Made by a program: the position numbers and the translations under genes. The notes under the pieces are model-generated. The model was given only the letters and a program-made list of their open reading frames with translations. It searched no databases and had not been told where the DNA came from. Shown in pieces: positions 35,191 through 45,305 of a stretch of 64,000 nucleotides of DNA (position 1 is the first letter of the stretch; every line of letters starts with the position of its first letter). The DNA lies in the NCBI GenBank assembly GCA_024734495.1, contig JALMQS010000085.1, positions 21,953,077 through 22,017,076 on the forward strand, written 5' to 3'. The stretch comes from Forficula auricularia. Its lineage: Eukaryota > Arthropoda > Insecta > Dermaptera > Forficulidae.

Positions 35191-36180
35191 TTATAAAAAA
35201 TTCTGCTACTCTCGGAAAAAAGTAACTTTCAATTTCGTTTTGTAAAATTGCAATTTTATGTTGAAAGAAATCCATCTCTGATAGAGATAATAAATTAAGT
35301 TGTTCTACTTTGGCTGAGGATAGACATATTTCGAATGAAAAATGAACATTGGCTAAAACTATAGTGACTATTTCTCAAAATAACATGATTATTTTCCCAA
35401 AGCACCTTTAGAGAGCCTCCTCCTTTTTATGCCACTGAATTAAATAGATAGGTATATAAAAAAATAATAAAAATCAATCATTGTCAATAATTTAAAAAAA
35501 ATTAATATTATTATCAAATGATATCACGGAGCTGATTTAATTCCTAATCAGTATTTACCCAATTATTTGATGTATTTACAGAATTCTTTTGAAAATATGC
35601 ATTTCCATATTAATCCCTGATAAGTATTCTACTTCATTTTTTTATGCAAAATTCATGGTTGTTGTCATAGAAACAATGAAGAAATTTTACTATGAAACCT
35701 TGGATAAAGATAATTCGAGTCCATAGAGCGGTTTTATCTCGATTTATACCTTAACTCCATTAAGATTATTAATTATTTAATTATTATTTCACTTATTTAT
35801 TGAAACAATTCTACAAAAATGTAGATACATCTTTTATAATTTATAGCCAATAGCCCTGGGATATTAAAAGGAATTAAATATAATATTAGGAAAATACAGA
35901 CCCTGATTGGAATTTATGATGGTTTTGATGGGTTTATAGGTTGAGATCAAGCTAAGCTTTAGTGAATATAAATTGAAATGAGAACTAAAGAATTCCAAGG
36001 TGTTGTGAAACGAGCAAAAAATCTTGGACAAACTTTTCCACATTTGAATTCTTGAAATGTGTTTCAATGAAATAAAATCAATACTCTCCCTAAAAGTCCC
36101 ATTTAGGAAAATTTGTTATTTGCAAACACTAAACAGAAGAATTAAAGTCTCATCGAAACAACTTATTTGCCGATTCTTTC
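35191..36180. other. Unrecognised AT-rich sequence
   Basis: Nothing identified; the open frames at 35864-36067 and 36057-36302 have no recognisable domain, apart from a weak LINE-like relic described next. Confidence 0.4.
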
Positions 36181-36184
36181 CTCT

Positions 36185-36310
36185 GAGTTTTAGAAAGAAA
36201 TTCCCTTCTTGCTTCCATTCTCTTAGTTTTACAGCCTTATATCCTTCAAGTCTGGAATCCACAAATACCTTGGGCTCCGATAAAACCCTTAATTATTCCT
36301 AAATTTTTCT
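36185..36310 (+). repeat. Very decayed LINE 3' fragment
   Basis: The order of words (SFRKKFPSCFHSLSFTALYP..LES.NT.LGSDKTLN) resembles the [22 protein letters not shown] segment of the local LINE family. Weak. Confidence 0.3.
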
Positions 36311-36439
36311 CATCTCTTCTTTCCTTCAACAACAAGAGAGAGACTACAAGAGTCAATCTTCTAAAGGATATACATGTATACATCGGTTAAATGTCTCATA
36401 ACTTGATGGATGTATGTCTAGTCCTTGTGTAGATTTTTG

Positions 36440-36920
36440 CTTACTGTTGCTGCAATGTCTGTCTGTGTCCGTCTGTCAGAGTATTGTAGCTCGTAATCTA
36501 AATAAGGTATAAACTTGAAATTTAAATGTTATATGTATTCATTTTCCTTGAAATCAAAAATCGTATTAAAATTTTAATTATTATGGAGAGGGCTGAATTA
36601 TTTTAGTCTTAAAAAAATTATCATAGGTTGTGAGACAGTCCTGTAAAGATCTCTTTAAGTAGAATTAGGCTTATTTTAAAATGTATTTCACTTTAAAATG
36701 ACTGTGAGTAGAGAACTCAAAAGTAGTTATTTTTATCTGATTTTTGTACTTGTCGTATTTATAAATGGCTTAACTGAAAATTATGAAAAAATTCCATGAA
36801 TTCCCAGATTGCCTCCTTTTTATCGACAATTAAGAAGGAATTTGATATCTCAAGAATCTTTTATCTTATAGGATAGGGATCCATCTATATGTGGTTCGAC
36901 TCGTACTTTTAGAAATATCT
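36440..36920 (+). repeat. Dispersed ~450-bp repeat, copy 3
   Basis: Third copy of the family at 5520-5940 and 16090-16560 (TCCGTCTGTCAGAGTATT, CACTTTAAAATGACTGTGAG, TTTGATATCTCAAGAATCTT). Confidence 0.6.
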
Positions 36921-37154
36921 CAAAAACGACTAAAACTATTTTGATAAAAAGAATTAACCAATATCACAACATTAAGGTCTACAAGAACTTATAAGGACTG
37001 CTGAGAGTTCTGCTGCGATTGAGTAAAAATATCCCACTGTCAGCGGTACAGGTTCATTTTTTGAAGATTTTCACCCAGCCACGTTAAAAAATGCATATAA
37101 AATAATTTTTAGAAAAAAAACCGACTTCAAAAAATTAAATTCAACAAATAAAAT

Positions 37155-37435
37155 AATTAATAAGTTTTGTAGGGAAATAAGGACAATAGCTTATGCAAAT
37201 ATTTTTTATTTTATGCCAACGAATCTGTTCAATGACTGGCCTATATGTGTTTGCTAAGAATGAATATTTATAAAATGACAAATATGCAAAGAAGTTAATT
37301 TGTTTGAGCCCTGAGGAAGTCAACAAAGTTGACGAAACGTTGGCATAAAATAAAAAAATATTTGGATAAGCTATTGTCCTTATTTCCCTACAACAACTTA
37401 TTAATTTAATCGATGGACATAAATAATCAAAATAA
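37155..37435 (+). mobile_element. Small inverted-repeat element carrying a CTGAGGA...GAAACG motif
   Basis: Left arm AATAAGTTTTGTAGGGAAAT...TTTTATGCCAACG pairs with right arm CGTTGGCATAAAATAAA...ATTTCCCTACAACAACTTATT. It is inserted within AACAAATAAAATAA of the host foldback element, with AATAAAATAA repeated on both sides. The motif is at 37311-37339. Confidence 0.7.
37311..37339 (+). ncRNA. Hammerhead-like core motif, stem GTCAAC/GTTGAC
   Basis: CTGAGGA, one A, then a 6-bp stem GTCAAC-AAA-GTTGAC, then GAAACG. It fits CUGANGA...GAAA but has one extra base before the stem compared with the classic hammerhead ribozyme. Stem III and a cleavage site were not identified. Confidence 0.45.
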
Positions 37436-38206
37436 ATAAAATAATAAGAACTCAAAAAAATCAAATAAAATGCACTAAAAGGTATAAAATAATTATCTTA
37501 TTTAGTTACAACTAAACGATGAAATTGTTACATGAAATCACTTTTTGAAGTCGGTGCCAAACAAACTATATAAGCGAACTTACGCGATGTTGTCTTCATT
37601 ACCCGCCAAACGTACTAAGGTCCGTCAGAGTGCGATTCATAAAATGTATGTGTTTGGTACCAACTTCAAAAGGTGATTTCATGTAACAATTTCATCGTTT
37701 AGTTGTAACTAAATAAGATAATTATTTTATACCTTTTAGTGCATTTTATTTGATTTTTGAGATCTTATTATTTTATTTGTTGAATTTAATTTTTTTGAAG
37801 TCGGTTTTTTTACATAAAAATTATTTTATTTTCTCTTTTAGTGATGTTAAGAATAGTGACTTATGATAATACCTTGCATGCATCTCGTAAGAGAAAGATT
37901 CCGGTGAAGGAATCAGAAATTGATAATAAAATTCAATTCATAAATATAGAAATTATCTCGAAACGTTAGCGGGTTTTAAATGAACGTTTTAAGATTGTTT
38001 TTTTTTATAAAAGATTTTATTTATTATAATTTCGATTATTTGCTTATAAGAATTGGAGATTTCCGTTATTTCGTCATTGATCATATCATCAGAACTTGAC
38101 TAAATTAATATGGGACCTCCCCTAAGGTATCCCCTTCCATAAAAAAGAATCATCGAAATCGGTCGATAAACAAAGAAGTTATGCGAGGAACATACATAAC
38201 AAAAAA

Positions 38207-38414
38207 TAAAAATTGTTACTTGTAAAACTATTTTTCCAATATATAATCAGTTTTCTTAGACTCCTGATGATGGGCTAACCCCCGAAATATATCGAATTCA
38301 AAACTCAATTTTGTTTTATTTCTTTTTTTGTGAAACCTACCTCGTATCTTACTCAAGTTTTATTATTATATTAAAATGTTTCACCTAGAACCAACACGGA
38401 ACTCCTTAAAAGTT
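38207..38414 (+). mobile_element. Penelope-like 3' fragment with 11-bp target duplication
   Basis: Nearly identical to 41840-42045. It is inserted in the tail of foldback copy C; ATAACAAAAAA occurs immediately before (38196-38206) and after (38415-38425) and only once in intact copies. It includes the motif CTGATGA-T-GGG...CCC-GAAA at 38264-38287. Confidence 0.8.
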
Positions 38415-38519
38415 ATAACAAAAAAGGTCCAATACCAATGAAATTTATACGGAACCAATCGGCTACTATACTGAACACAATGCAAAATCAACAGGTGTGT
38501 TCACCACACGACTTTCACA

Positions 38520-39020
38520 TTTTCATTTATTTGAAGTCATCGCGACACTAATAATTTACACCCATTTCCTTTATTTCGTTTTTTTTTGATTTTCTCAAAA
38601 ACGGCTCTAACGATTTTTTTAAAAATTAGTGTATTTATTAAGTGTCATGAATTAATAGTTGTGTCAAATTTTTAATCCGATTGAATTAAAGGAAGGGGTT
38701 GTAAATTAGGAGTGTCGTAAAATAAATATTTTAATCGTTCATATCTCGTCTTCGGAAAGTCGCAGAGCCTTGAAATTTGAAACTTAAGCTATCTAGAGGC
38801 TACAAGAAGTATAACAAGATTTTGGATAAAATAGAAAAACCGGAAGTTGATGTTTACGTACGTAAGAATTTACCCCTCCTGCGTTTCGCAACCATAAGTC
38901 TCAGAGATACGAAATTCGAAACTTAAGCTTGATATAGGCTAGAAGAGTACATCAAGCTTTTGGTTGAAATCGAAAGACCGGAAGTGGACATTTACATGAA
39001 AGATTTTTTTTTTTTTTGAT
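38520..39020 (+). repeat. Dispersed hairpin-repeat family, copy 3
   Basis: Shares CTCAAAAACGGCTCTAACGA, AATAGTTGTGTCAAATTTTT-type and GCCTTGAAATTTGAAACTTA with 7690-8135 and (reverse) 20740-21440. No terminal hairpin seen in this copy. Confidence 0.55.
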
Positions 39021-39406
39021 TTTTCTCAATTTTTTTAAAAATCGTTGAAGCCATTTTTAGAAAATCAACGGGCCTTTTTCTCTTTACACAAGGCAATAAA
39101 CAGAAATTTCGCGTCTCCCTCACTTCCGCTCCTCTTCCACCCAAATGGTTCAGTGGCCACGACCGCCACGGAAAAAACTGAATCACTAGCCTCCTTTTTC
39201 GCCACTAAAGCATGACCATATAAATTCACACACATACCATGTTTGACCGAAATCCACTTCAGAAACAGATTAATGGAGACCAACATTCATGGAAATTCGT
39301 CAAAATTTCAAAATTTTATTTACCTCATGATTGCAATACTTTCATATATTAATGCACATTCATATACCTACATTACACGTTTGAACATTTAGGTATTTAT
39401 TGGATA

Positions 39407-39727
39407 TTGCCCCAGGTAACACACAATATCCTCAGAATATTCTAAAAAGTTATTTAAAGGACATATATATTCCAATTATCTCCAGGAGATCCACAGAATA
39501 TTTGTATGGGCGTTAATCTTCTGAGAATATTCTTTTTCGAATATTCCAAGAATGCGCAACTAGGAATATTCTGGGAAAGGGAATTTAATGTCCTACACGA
39601 ATATTTTAGTTCTAAGAAAATTCCCAGAATATCTACGAAGATTGAAAGATCATTCACAGGATATTCCAATGTCCAGAGAAGATATTATCAGAATATTTAT
39701 AGATTATTCTTGTGCTACCTGGGGCAA
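39407..39727. mobile_element. MITE with TTGCCCCAGGTA ends and repeated GAATATTC words
   Basis: Ends TTGCCCCAGGTAACACA and (complement) TTGCCCCAGGTAGCACA. Inside 321 bp, about nine copies or near-copies of the palindromic word AGAATATTCT occur on an irregular spacing. No ORF of note. It lies next to the assembly gap. Confidence 0.75.
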
Positions 39728-39787
39728 AGTCATAATTAAATTTATAATTTCTGTTCGGGTGACCACTTGTTTCAGCATGTGCACTTA

Positions 39788-39887
39788 NNNNNNNNNNNNN
39801 NNNNNNNNNNNNNNNNNNNNNNNNNNNNNNNNNNNNNNNNNNNNNNNNNNNNNNNNNNNNNNNNNNNNNNNNNNNNNNNNNNNNNNN
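39788..39887. other. Assembly gap of exactly 100 N
   Basis: A run of N, by its round length probably a scaffold gap of unknown true size. It lies between the ABCC gene and the oxidoreductase gene and truncates foldback copy D. Confidence 0.99.
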
Positions 39888-40567
39888 GATATAATCAATG
39901 ACGAAATATCGTAAATATCCAATTCTTATAAGTAAATAATCGAAATTATAATAAATAAAATCTTTTATAACAAAAAATCTTAAAACGTTCATTTTAAACC
40001 CGCAAACGTTTCCAGAGAATTTCTCTATTTATGAATTGAATTTTATTATCATTTTCTGATTCGTTCGCCCGACGCTTTCTCTTACGAGATACATACAAGG
40101 TATTATATTAAGTCACTATTAATAACATCACTAAAAAAGGGAAAAATAAAAATAATTTTTATAAATAAATGACTTCAAAAAAATTAAATGCAACAATATA
40201 AAATAATAATAACTTAAAAATAAAATAAAAATACACTAAAAGGTATAAAATAATTATTATCTAATTTAGTTACTAACTAAACGACGAAATATTAACATGA
40301 AATTACTTTTTGAAGTCGGTGCCAAACAAACTATATAAAGGCGAGCGTACTTGCAAAACGTAACTAAGTAAGATCCGTCAAGTGCGATTCATAAAATAAA
40401 TGTATATGTTTGGCACCGACTTCAAAAAGTAATTTCATGTTAATATTTCGTCGTTTAGTTGTAACTAAATAAGATAATATTTATTTTATACCTTTTAGTG
40501 GATTTTATTTGATTTTTTAAATTATTATTATTTTATTTGTTGCATTTAATTTTTTTGAAGTCGGTTT
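39888..40567 (-). repeat. GAAGTCGGT foldback element, copy D (reverse), cut by the gap
   Basis: Reverse orientation: tail subfamily words first (TTCATTTTAAACCCGC, TCTCTTACGAGATACATACA, TAATAACATCACTAAAAA), then the palindromic half with GCGAGCGTACTTGCAAAACG, ending GAAGTCGGTTTTG. Confidence 0.82.
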
Positions 40568-40574
40568 TGTTTTA

Positions 40575-41030
40575 TTTTATAAAAAATATTTTTATTTATT
40601 TTAAATTAATTTAATACTCTAATACTATTATTTTGAATGATATCTTTTGGTTTTTAATCACAAATAAATATATTTTTTCAAAGAATAATGTGAAATTAAG
40701 TTGTTGTTTAAAAATAAGAAATATAATTCTGATTATTCTAAAAATGGTCATTCTCGATTCGAATTTATATTTACTTAAATCAAAATACTTTACATTACTA
40801 AAAGTTTAATCGAATCAAATATTTTACTTGATATGTTTTATTTGATGTCAGAAGAGATCGTCCCTTCTACATTGTGTTAGTGTTAGTAGGTTTTTTTTCA
40901 TCATAGGCCACACGAGAGCGCTTGATGAAAGTCATGAATCAAAAAATAAAACAATAAATAAACAAATAAACAGAATAAAATGAACAAAACAAACAAATAA
41001 ATAAATAAACCGAATAAACAAATAAAACAA
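40575..41030. other. Intergenic, nothing recognised
   Basis: AT-rich, with an AACAAATAAATAA-type low-complexity stretch at 40940-41035. Confidence 0.45.
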
Positions 41031-41077
41031 ATATAATAATAAAACTAAGATACGAGGTAGGTTTCACAAAAAAGAAC

Positions 41078-41599
41078 TGAACTGAACGGGAACTAAAAAT
41101 ATATAGAAGAATACCCTTCATTTCTAATCATCTGACATCTCCATTAGCTTATACCCTTAGATCATATGGAATCACTCCTGCTTTATACAACAACAACAAT
41201 TTAGGCTCCCAATTAATTAACAATAAAATAGACAAAATTGATAAATTAGACAAATCAGGAGTGTATAAATTAACTTGTCAAGATTGTGACGCTTTTTATA
41301 TTGGGCAGACAGGTCGCGCTTTCAAAATACGTTACTCCGAGCATGTAAGAGCCCTTAATCATCTCAACAAATCCGATAACATTAATTTAGATTCGACCTC
41401 AGCCTTCGCAATTCACTTACATGAATCTAACCATTCACCCTCTAATAATAACCCTATCCCCATTCATTTTGAAAGAAAAGGCCTTAAATTGGACCTCTTG
41501 GAATCCACCGAGATAAAAATAGCCCTCTCTAATAATTCAAATATTTTAAATAATCAATTGGAAGTGTATAAAAATACAATTATTGATTATATGTTATAA
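41078..41599 (+). pseudogene. Penelope-like element GIY-YIG endonuclease domain, C-terminal fragment
   Basis: Open frame whose recognisable part begins GVYKLTCQDCDAFYIGQTGR and continues AFKIRYSEHVRAL, then LKLDLLESTEIKIAL to a stop at 41599. The GVY...YIG pair, the arginine in KIRYSEH and the glutamate in ESTEI are the expected catalytic landmarks. The preceding C-x2-C in LTCQDC belongs to the zinc-finger-like motif of Penelope GIY-YIG domains. The upstream linker is in frame (ITPALYNNNN), but the reverse transcriptase is missing. In intact elements this nuclease nicks target DNA for retrotransposition. Confidence 0.85.
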
Positions 41600-41890
41600 T
41601 AAATTAAATAAACATTCCTTCCATTGTTTGCACATTGAATATACTAGGGTAATTGCACTCTCTCATATACCTTTCAAGTTGTACCTTCTCAGGTACTTGT
41701 CCATTCGTTATTATAATAGCAGGTATAGATCCCTTTCAGCCAGCTCAAATCTCAATAGAAAATATTAATTCTTAGAACAACTTCTCCTCTTCCCCTACAT
41801 TTCCCCCACCACATACATTTAAAAATTTTTTTTTTTAAATTCTTACTTGTAAAACTATTTTTCCAATATGTAATCAGTTTTCTTAGACTC

Positions 41891-41914
41891 CTGATGATGG
41901 GCTAACCCCCGAAA
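41891..41914 (+). ncRNA. Hammerhead-like core motif in the Penelope-like 3' region
   Basis: CTGATGA-T-GGG-CTAACC-CCC-GAAA; identical to 38264-38287 in the independent copy. Being within a Penelope-like element, it is the best placed of the series. Confidence 0.5.
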
Positions 41915-42092
41915 TATATCGAATTCAAAACTCAATTTTGTTTTATTTCTTTTTTGTGAAACCTACCTCGTATCTTACTCAAGTTTTATTATTATATTAA
42001 AATGTTTCACCTAGAACCAACACCGAACTCCTTAAAAGTTATAAATAAAACAAATATATACAGAGTATTTCCTGCCGAGTATATGTCAGAAA

Positions 42093-42362
42093 TCAAGTCC
42101 AGGCATGATCGTCGTCTAAAAACTCGCCAATCCGATAGTATGCCTTCTTTAGTAGTGTTCGCTTAATGGAGGATTTAAATTTATTTAGAGCAGGACTAAC
42201 AATTTCCTCCGGAATTTTGTTGTAAAAGCGCACACATTGCCCCATGAATGAAGCGTTTACCTTTTGTAAACGAAACCTCGGGATGGAGAGTTTATTCATA
42301 AATCTAGTATTGAATTCATGTCTGTCGGCGTTCTTTGGGAACTCAGTAATATTCTTCTGCAC
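42093..42362 (-). pseudogene. Non-LTR reverse transcriptase C-terminal fragment
   Basis: Encodes RHEFNTRFMNKLSIPRFRLQ, FMGQCVRFYNKIPEEIVS and FKSSIKRTLLKKAYYRIGEF, ending LDDDHAWT. The pattern 'P..R.......G.R.YN.LP......FK..LK..L..KAYY....FL' is the C-terminus of LINE RT proteins. Intact over 89 codons but isolated. Confidence 0.6.
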
Positions 42363-42508
42363 ATATACTAAGCATAAAATTAATTGAAATTGATAATAAA
42401 ATTAATTTTATTTGAAATAAAATTTAATTATTTTAATTGTTTTATTCATAAAAATTTTTTTTTTTTTTTTTGATTGGTTAAAAAATAATTTTTAAGAAAA
42501 AAATAAAA

Positions 42509-43223
42509 ACCGACTTCAAAAAATTAAATGCAACAAATAAAATACACTAAAAGGTATAAAATAATTATTATCTTATTTAGTTACAACTAAACGACGAAAT
42601 ATTAACATGAAATTACTTTTTGAAGTCGGTGCCAAACAAACTATACCTATAAGCGAGCGTACCCGCCAAACGTACTAAGTAAGATCCGTCGAGTGCGATT
42701 CATAAAAGGTATATGTTTGGCACCAACTTCAAAAGTAATTTCATGTTAATATTTCGTCGTTTAGTTGTAACTAAATAAGATAATAATTATTTTATACCTT
42801 TTAGTGTATTTTTATATTTGTTGCATTTAATTTTTTGAAGTCGGTTTTATTTTTTCTTAAAAATTATTTTTATTTTCTCTTTTAGTGATGTTATTAATAG
42901 TGATCATATCATCAAGAACTTGACCAAATTAATATGACACCATCCCTAAGACACCCCCTTTCGGATAAAAAAAGAACCATCGAAATCGGTTCATAAACAA
43001 AGAGGTTAGGTCTAAACAAACCTAATAAAAAAGGTCTAATACCTATGAAAAAAATCGAAAAAATGGGACCAATCGGAAGCTAGACTGGACCCAATGCAAA
43101 AAAAATTTCAAAATTGGTTGACAATTGGCGGAGATATGGGGTAACATAGGCACACAAAAACAAAAAAAAAAAAAAAATTCAGTCGAATAGAGAACCTCCT
43201 CCTTTTTTGAAGTCGGTTAAAAA
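42509..43223 (+). repeat. GAAGTCGGT foldback element, copy E
   Basis: Complete: ACCGACTTC start, palindromic half (arms with TACAACTAAACGACGAAATA), tail with TGGGACCAATCGGAAGCTAG and GAGAACCTCCTCCTTTTTTG, end GAAGTCGGTTAAAAAT. Confidence 0.9.
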
Positions 43224-43225
43224 TA

Positions 43226-43760
43226 AAATGAGAGAGTCGATACAATTTTGATGGCTGTATATATATATAATTAAGTAATGGAGAGGATTCCAGCCATGGG
43301 TAGCCTCTGCTGAATAAAAACTCCCAATTATGGAAAACGTTTCGGCTTTAATTAAATAATGCCATCATCAGTTCCTAAGAGTTGATGAGTCTTTGAAGAC
43401 GAGCGCCATATTTGTGTATAAGGTGTCCGAGCATGATGATATTCCTCGATGGTTATCCATAAGTTGATGGAGTTTTGATGTCAGCATAGGCTACCCATTG
43501 GCTGAATCCCTCTCCATTACTTAATTATATACATATACAGCCATCAAAATTGTATCAACTTTATAACCATTGAGGAATATCATCATGCTCGGACACCTTA
43601 TACACAAATATGGCGCTCGTCTTCAAGGACTCATCAACTCTTAGGAACTGATGATGGCATTATTTAATTAAAGCCGAAACGTTTTCCATAATTGGGAGTT
43701 TTTATTCAGCAGAGGCTACCCATTGGCTGAATCCCTCTCCATTACTTGGTTACAAAACGA
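43226..43760. mobile_element. Inverted-repeat element with the motif in both arms (I)
   Basis: Two ~225-bp arms. The outer word GAGAGAGTC is followed on the left by the complement of the right arm: ATTACTTAATTATATA, GGTAGCCTCTGCTGAATAAA, TTTCGGCTTTAATTAAATAA, TGTATAAGGTGTCCGAGCAT. The motif occurs reversed at 43339-43371 and forward at 43648-43680. Confidence 0.85.
43648..43680 (+). ncRNA. Hammerhead-like core motif, stem GGC/GCC
   Basis: CTGATGA-T-GGC-(14 nt, self-complementary AT)-GCC-GAAAC. The same motif is on the other strand at 43339-43371 in the opposing arm. Confidence 0.45.
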
Positions 43761-44165
43761 GAGAGTCTTCTTGTTTTTTAAATAAAATAATTTTTTAACT
43801 ATTTCTAGAGACATGAAGGCATGTTGTCATCATCAGCCTATCACAAATATTTTCAAGCAGCAAGTTACGATTTATACATTGACTAATTTTGAAAAATATA
43901 TATGTCTTTTTCTTCATGTTTCCTCCTTGGGAGATCAGAATCTAACTGGAGCAATATATATGTTCTAATCTCCCAAGAGGAAACATGAAGAGAGAGACAT
44001 TATATATTTTTCAAAATTTTCAATGTATAAATCTTAATTTGTAACTAATTTGAAATATTTGTGATAGACTGATGATGAAGGCAATGCCTTCGAAACTATA
44101 GTCTCTAGAAATAATTGAAAATTATTTTATTTAAAAAACAGAAGACTCTCTCATTTTATTTTTAA
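43755..44165. mobile_element. Inverted-repeat element with the motif (II)
   Basis: Outer words GAGAGAGTCTTCT and AGAAGACTCTCTC; arms of about 170-190 bp include TTTCTAGAGAC and its complement and GAAACATGAAG. The forward arm carries an intact motif (44069-44096); the reverse arm (43830 on) keeps CTGATGA but has lost GAAA. Confidence 0.82.
44069..44096 (+). ncRNA. Hammerhead-like core motif, stem GAAGGC/GCCTTC
   Basis: CTGATGA-T-GAAGGC-AAT-GCCTTC-GAAAC: a 6-bp stem with a 3-nt loop, exactly abutting GAAAC. Confidence 0.5.
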
Positions 44166-44169
44166 CCTA

Positions 44170-45015
44170 AAATAAAAACAATTCTGTTACCATCGACAGT
44201 GAAATCTTTTATTCAACTAATAGTTTCCCTATTTAATTAATCCAACAAGCCGTGAGTTGGCTTAATTGTTAAGTTATTTTAATAATCCTTATTAGTAAAA
44301 TAAACAAATAAAAAATCACTATTATGGATATAAAAAAATATATTTGGGATATATGGTATATATATTGTAAATAAATAATGAATGACAATTAAACTTTTGA
44401 AAATAAGAATTGTATCCGCGATAAAATAAATAAATAAATATACATAGCAACACTTTAGTTCATTAAAAAAAGCTATTATTTTTTTTTTATCCTTTTGAAA
44501 ATTCCATTGATAAACGGAGAGATTCTCTCGAAATCATTTGGTTTTGATAAAAATTCGAAGGTTTTTTTTTAAGATTCGCATTTGTGTTATATACATATAC
44601 ATATAAATAAATTGTAAATAAATAAAGAAAAGAATAAAAGTTTCAAAATTAAATAATTAAATGAAAAGCAAAATTTACTAAACCTCTCGAATAGATAGAG
44701 AGTGAGCTTTTAATATTTGGCGCTAGTCGATGCAGCCCGCAACACAGAGCGTCCGATTGGAATGCCTCTCGACAGGTGGCGCTGACGGTTGCAATCCATA
44801 TACCTGATACTCTATTAGAGAATAAATTTATAATTTTCTCATTAATATATTAAAGAATAATTAACACATTAATGAGAATTGTTGGTAATCCATCCAAGTG
44901 TCATGCGGGCTATACGCAATAATTACGTTGGATTATAGCTAAATGGATCATTCTCTCTTGGTCCAGACTTAAGACTCAGCAGACTCCAATAGCTTCATCC
45001 AGCAGTAGTCGCGCG
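44170..45015. other. Intergenic, nothing recognised
   Basis: AT-rich up to 44700. A GC-richer, non-repetitive-looking piece lies at 44700-44830 (TTTGGCGCTAGTCGATGCAG, CTCGACAGGTGGCGCTGACG), but I could not turn it into an exon. Confidence 0.4.
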
Positions 45016-45018
45016 ATC

Positions 45019-45305
45019 ATGCACGGATCCAGGGGGGGGGCGATGGGGGCCGACCGCCCCCCCCCCCAAAGCATTGGAGATCAACATTTTTTATATGTTT
45101 ATTTTTTTATAACATTAAATTTTAAAATTGAAGAAAATAAAGTCCTAGTGGGGGGCGTCTCCGCCCCCCCCCCCCGCTGTGACAATTCCACCGCGACACA
45201 CTTCCGAGATCAAAAGTAGATCTTATATACCGACGACCGCCCCCCCCCCAAATCATAGGTCTGGCCTTATATGTTTATTTTTTGCCCCCCCTGTTCGCGC
45301 CTGCT
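45019..45305. mobile_element. G/C-run MITE related to 19375-19743
   Basis: Shares GGATCCAGGGGGG start, GTGACAATTC...GCGACACACT and AAAGTAGATCTTATATAC with 19375-19743. The right end is degenerate. Confidence 0.6.

Larger units (their letters stand above)
37120..38495 (+). repeat. GAAGTCGGT foldback element, copy C, with two nested insertions
   Basis: Starts ACCGACTTCAAAAAATTAAA. The palindromic half is interrupted by a foldback insertion (37155-37435) and the tail by a Penelope-like fragment (38207-38414). Tail words (GTGATGTTAAGAATAGTGAC, TGCATGCATCTCGTAAGAGA) match copy A, so A and C belong to the same subfamily. The right end is lost. Confidence 0.8.
41035..42045 (+). mobile_element. Penelope-like retroelement, 5'-truncated 3' part
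   Basis: Encodes the C-terminal linker and GIY-YIG domain (41078-41599), followed by a ~440-bp non-coding 3' region ending TCACCTAGAACCAACACCGA. The last ~205 bp (41840-42045) recur at 38207-38414 and, partly and reversed, at 33905-34065. At its left edge is an inverted piece of the same 3' sequence (AAAACTAAGATACGAGGTAG), as often found at Penelope-like insertions. Confidence 0.82.

Noticed and set aside
39065..39286. Candidate first exon of the ABCC gene on the minus strand (AKKEASDSVFSVAVVATEPF...)
   Set aside because: No MRP4 N-terminal wording (LS.L.F..) and no fitting donor; it probably belongs to a repeat.
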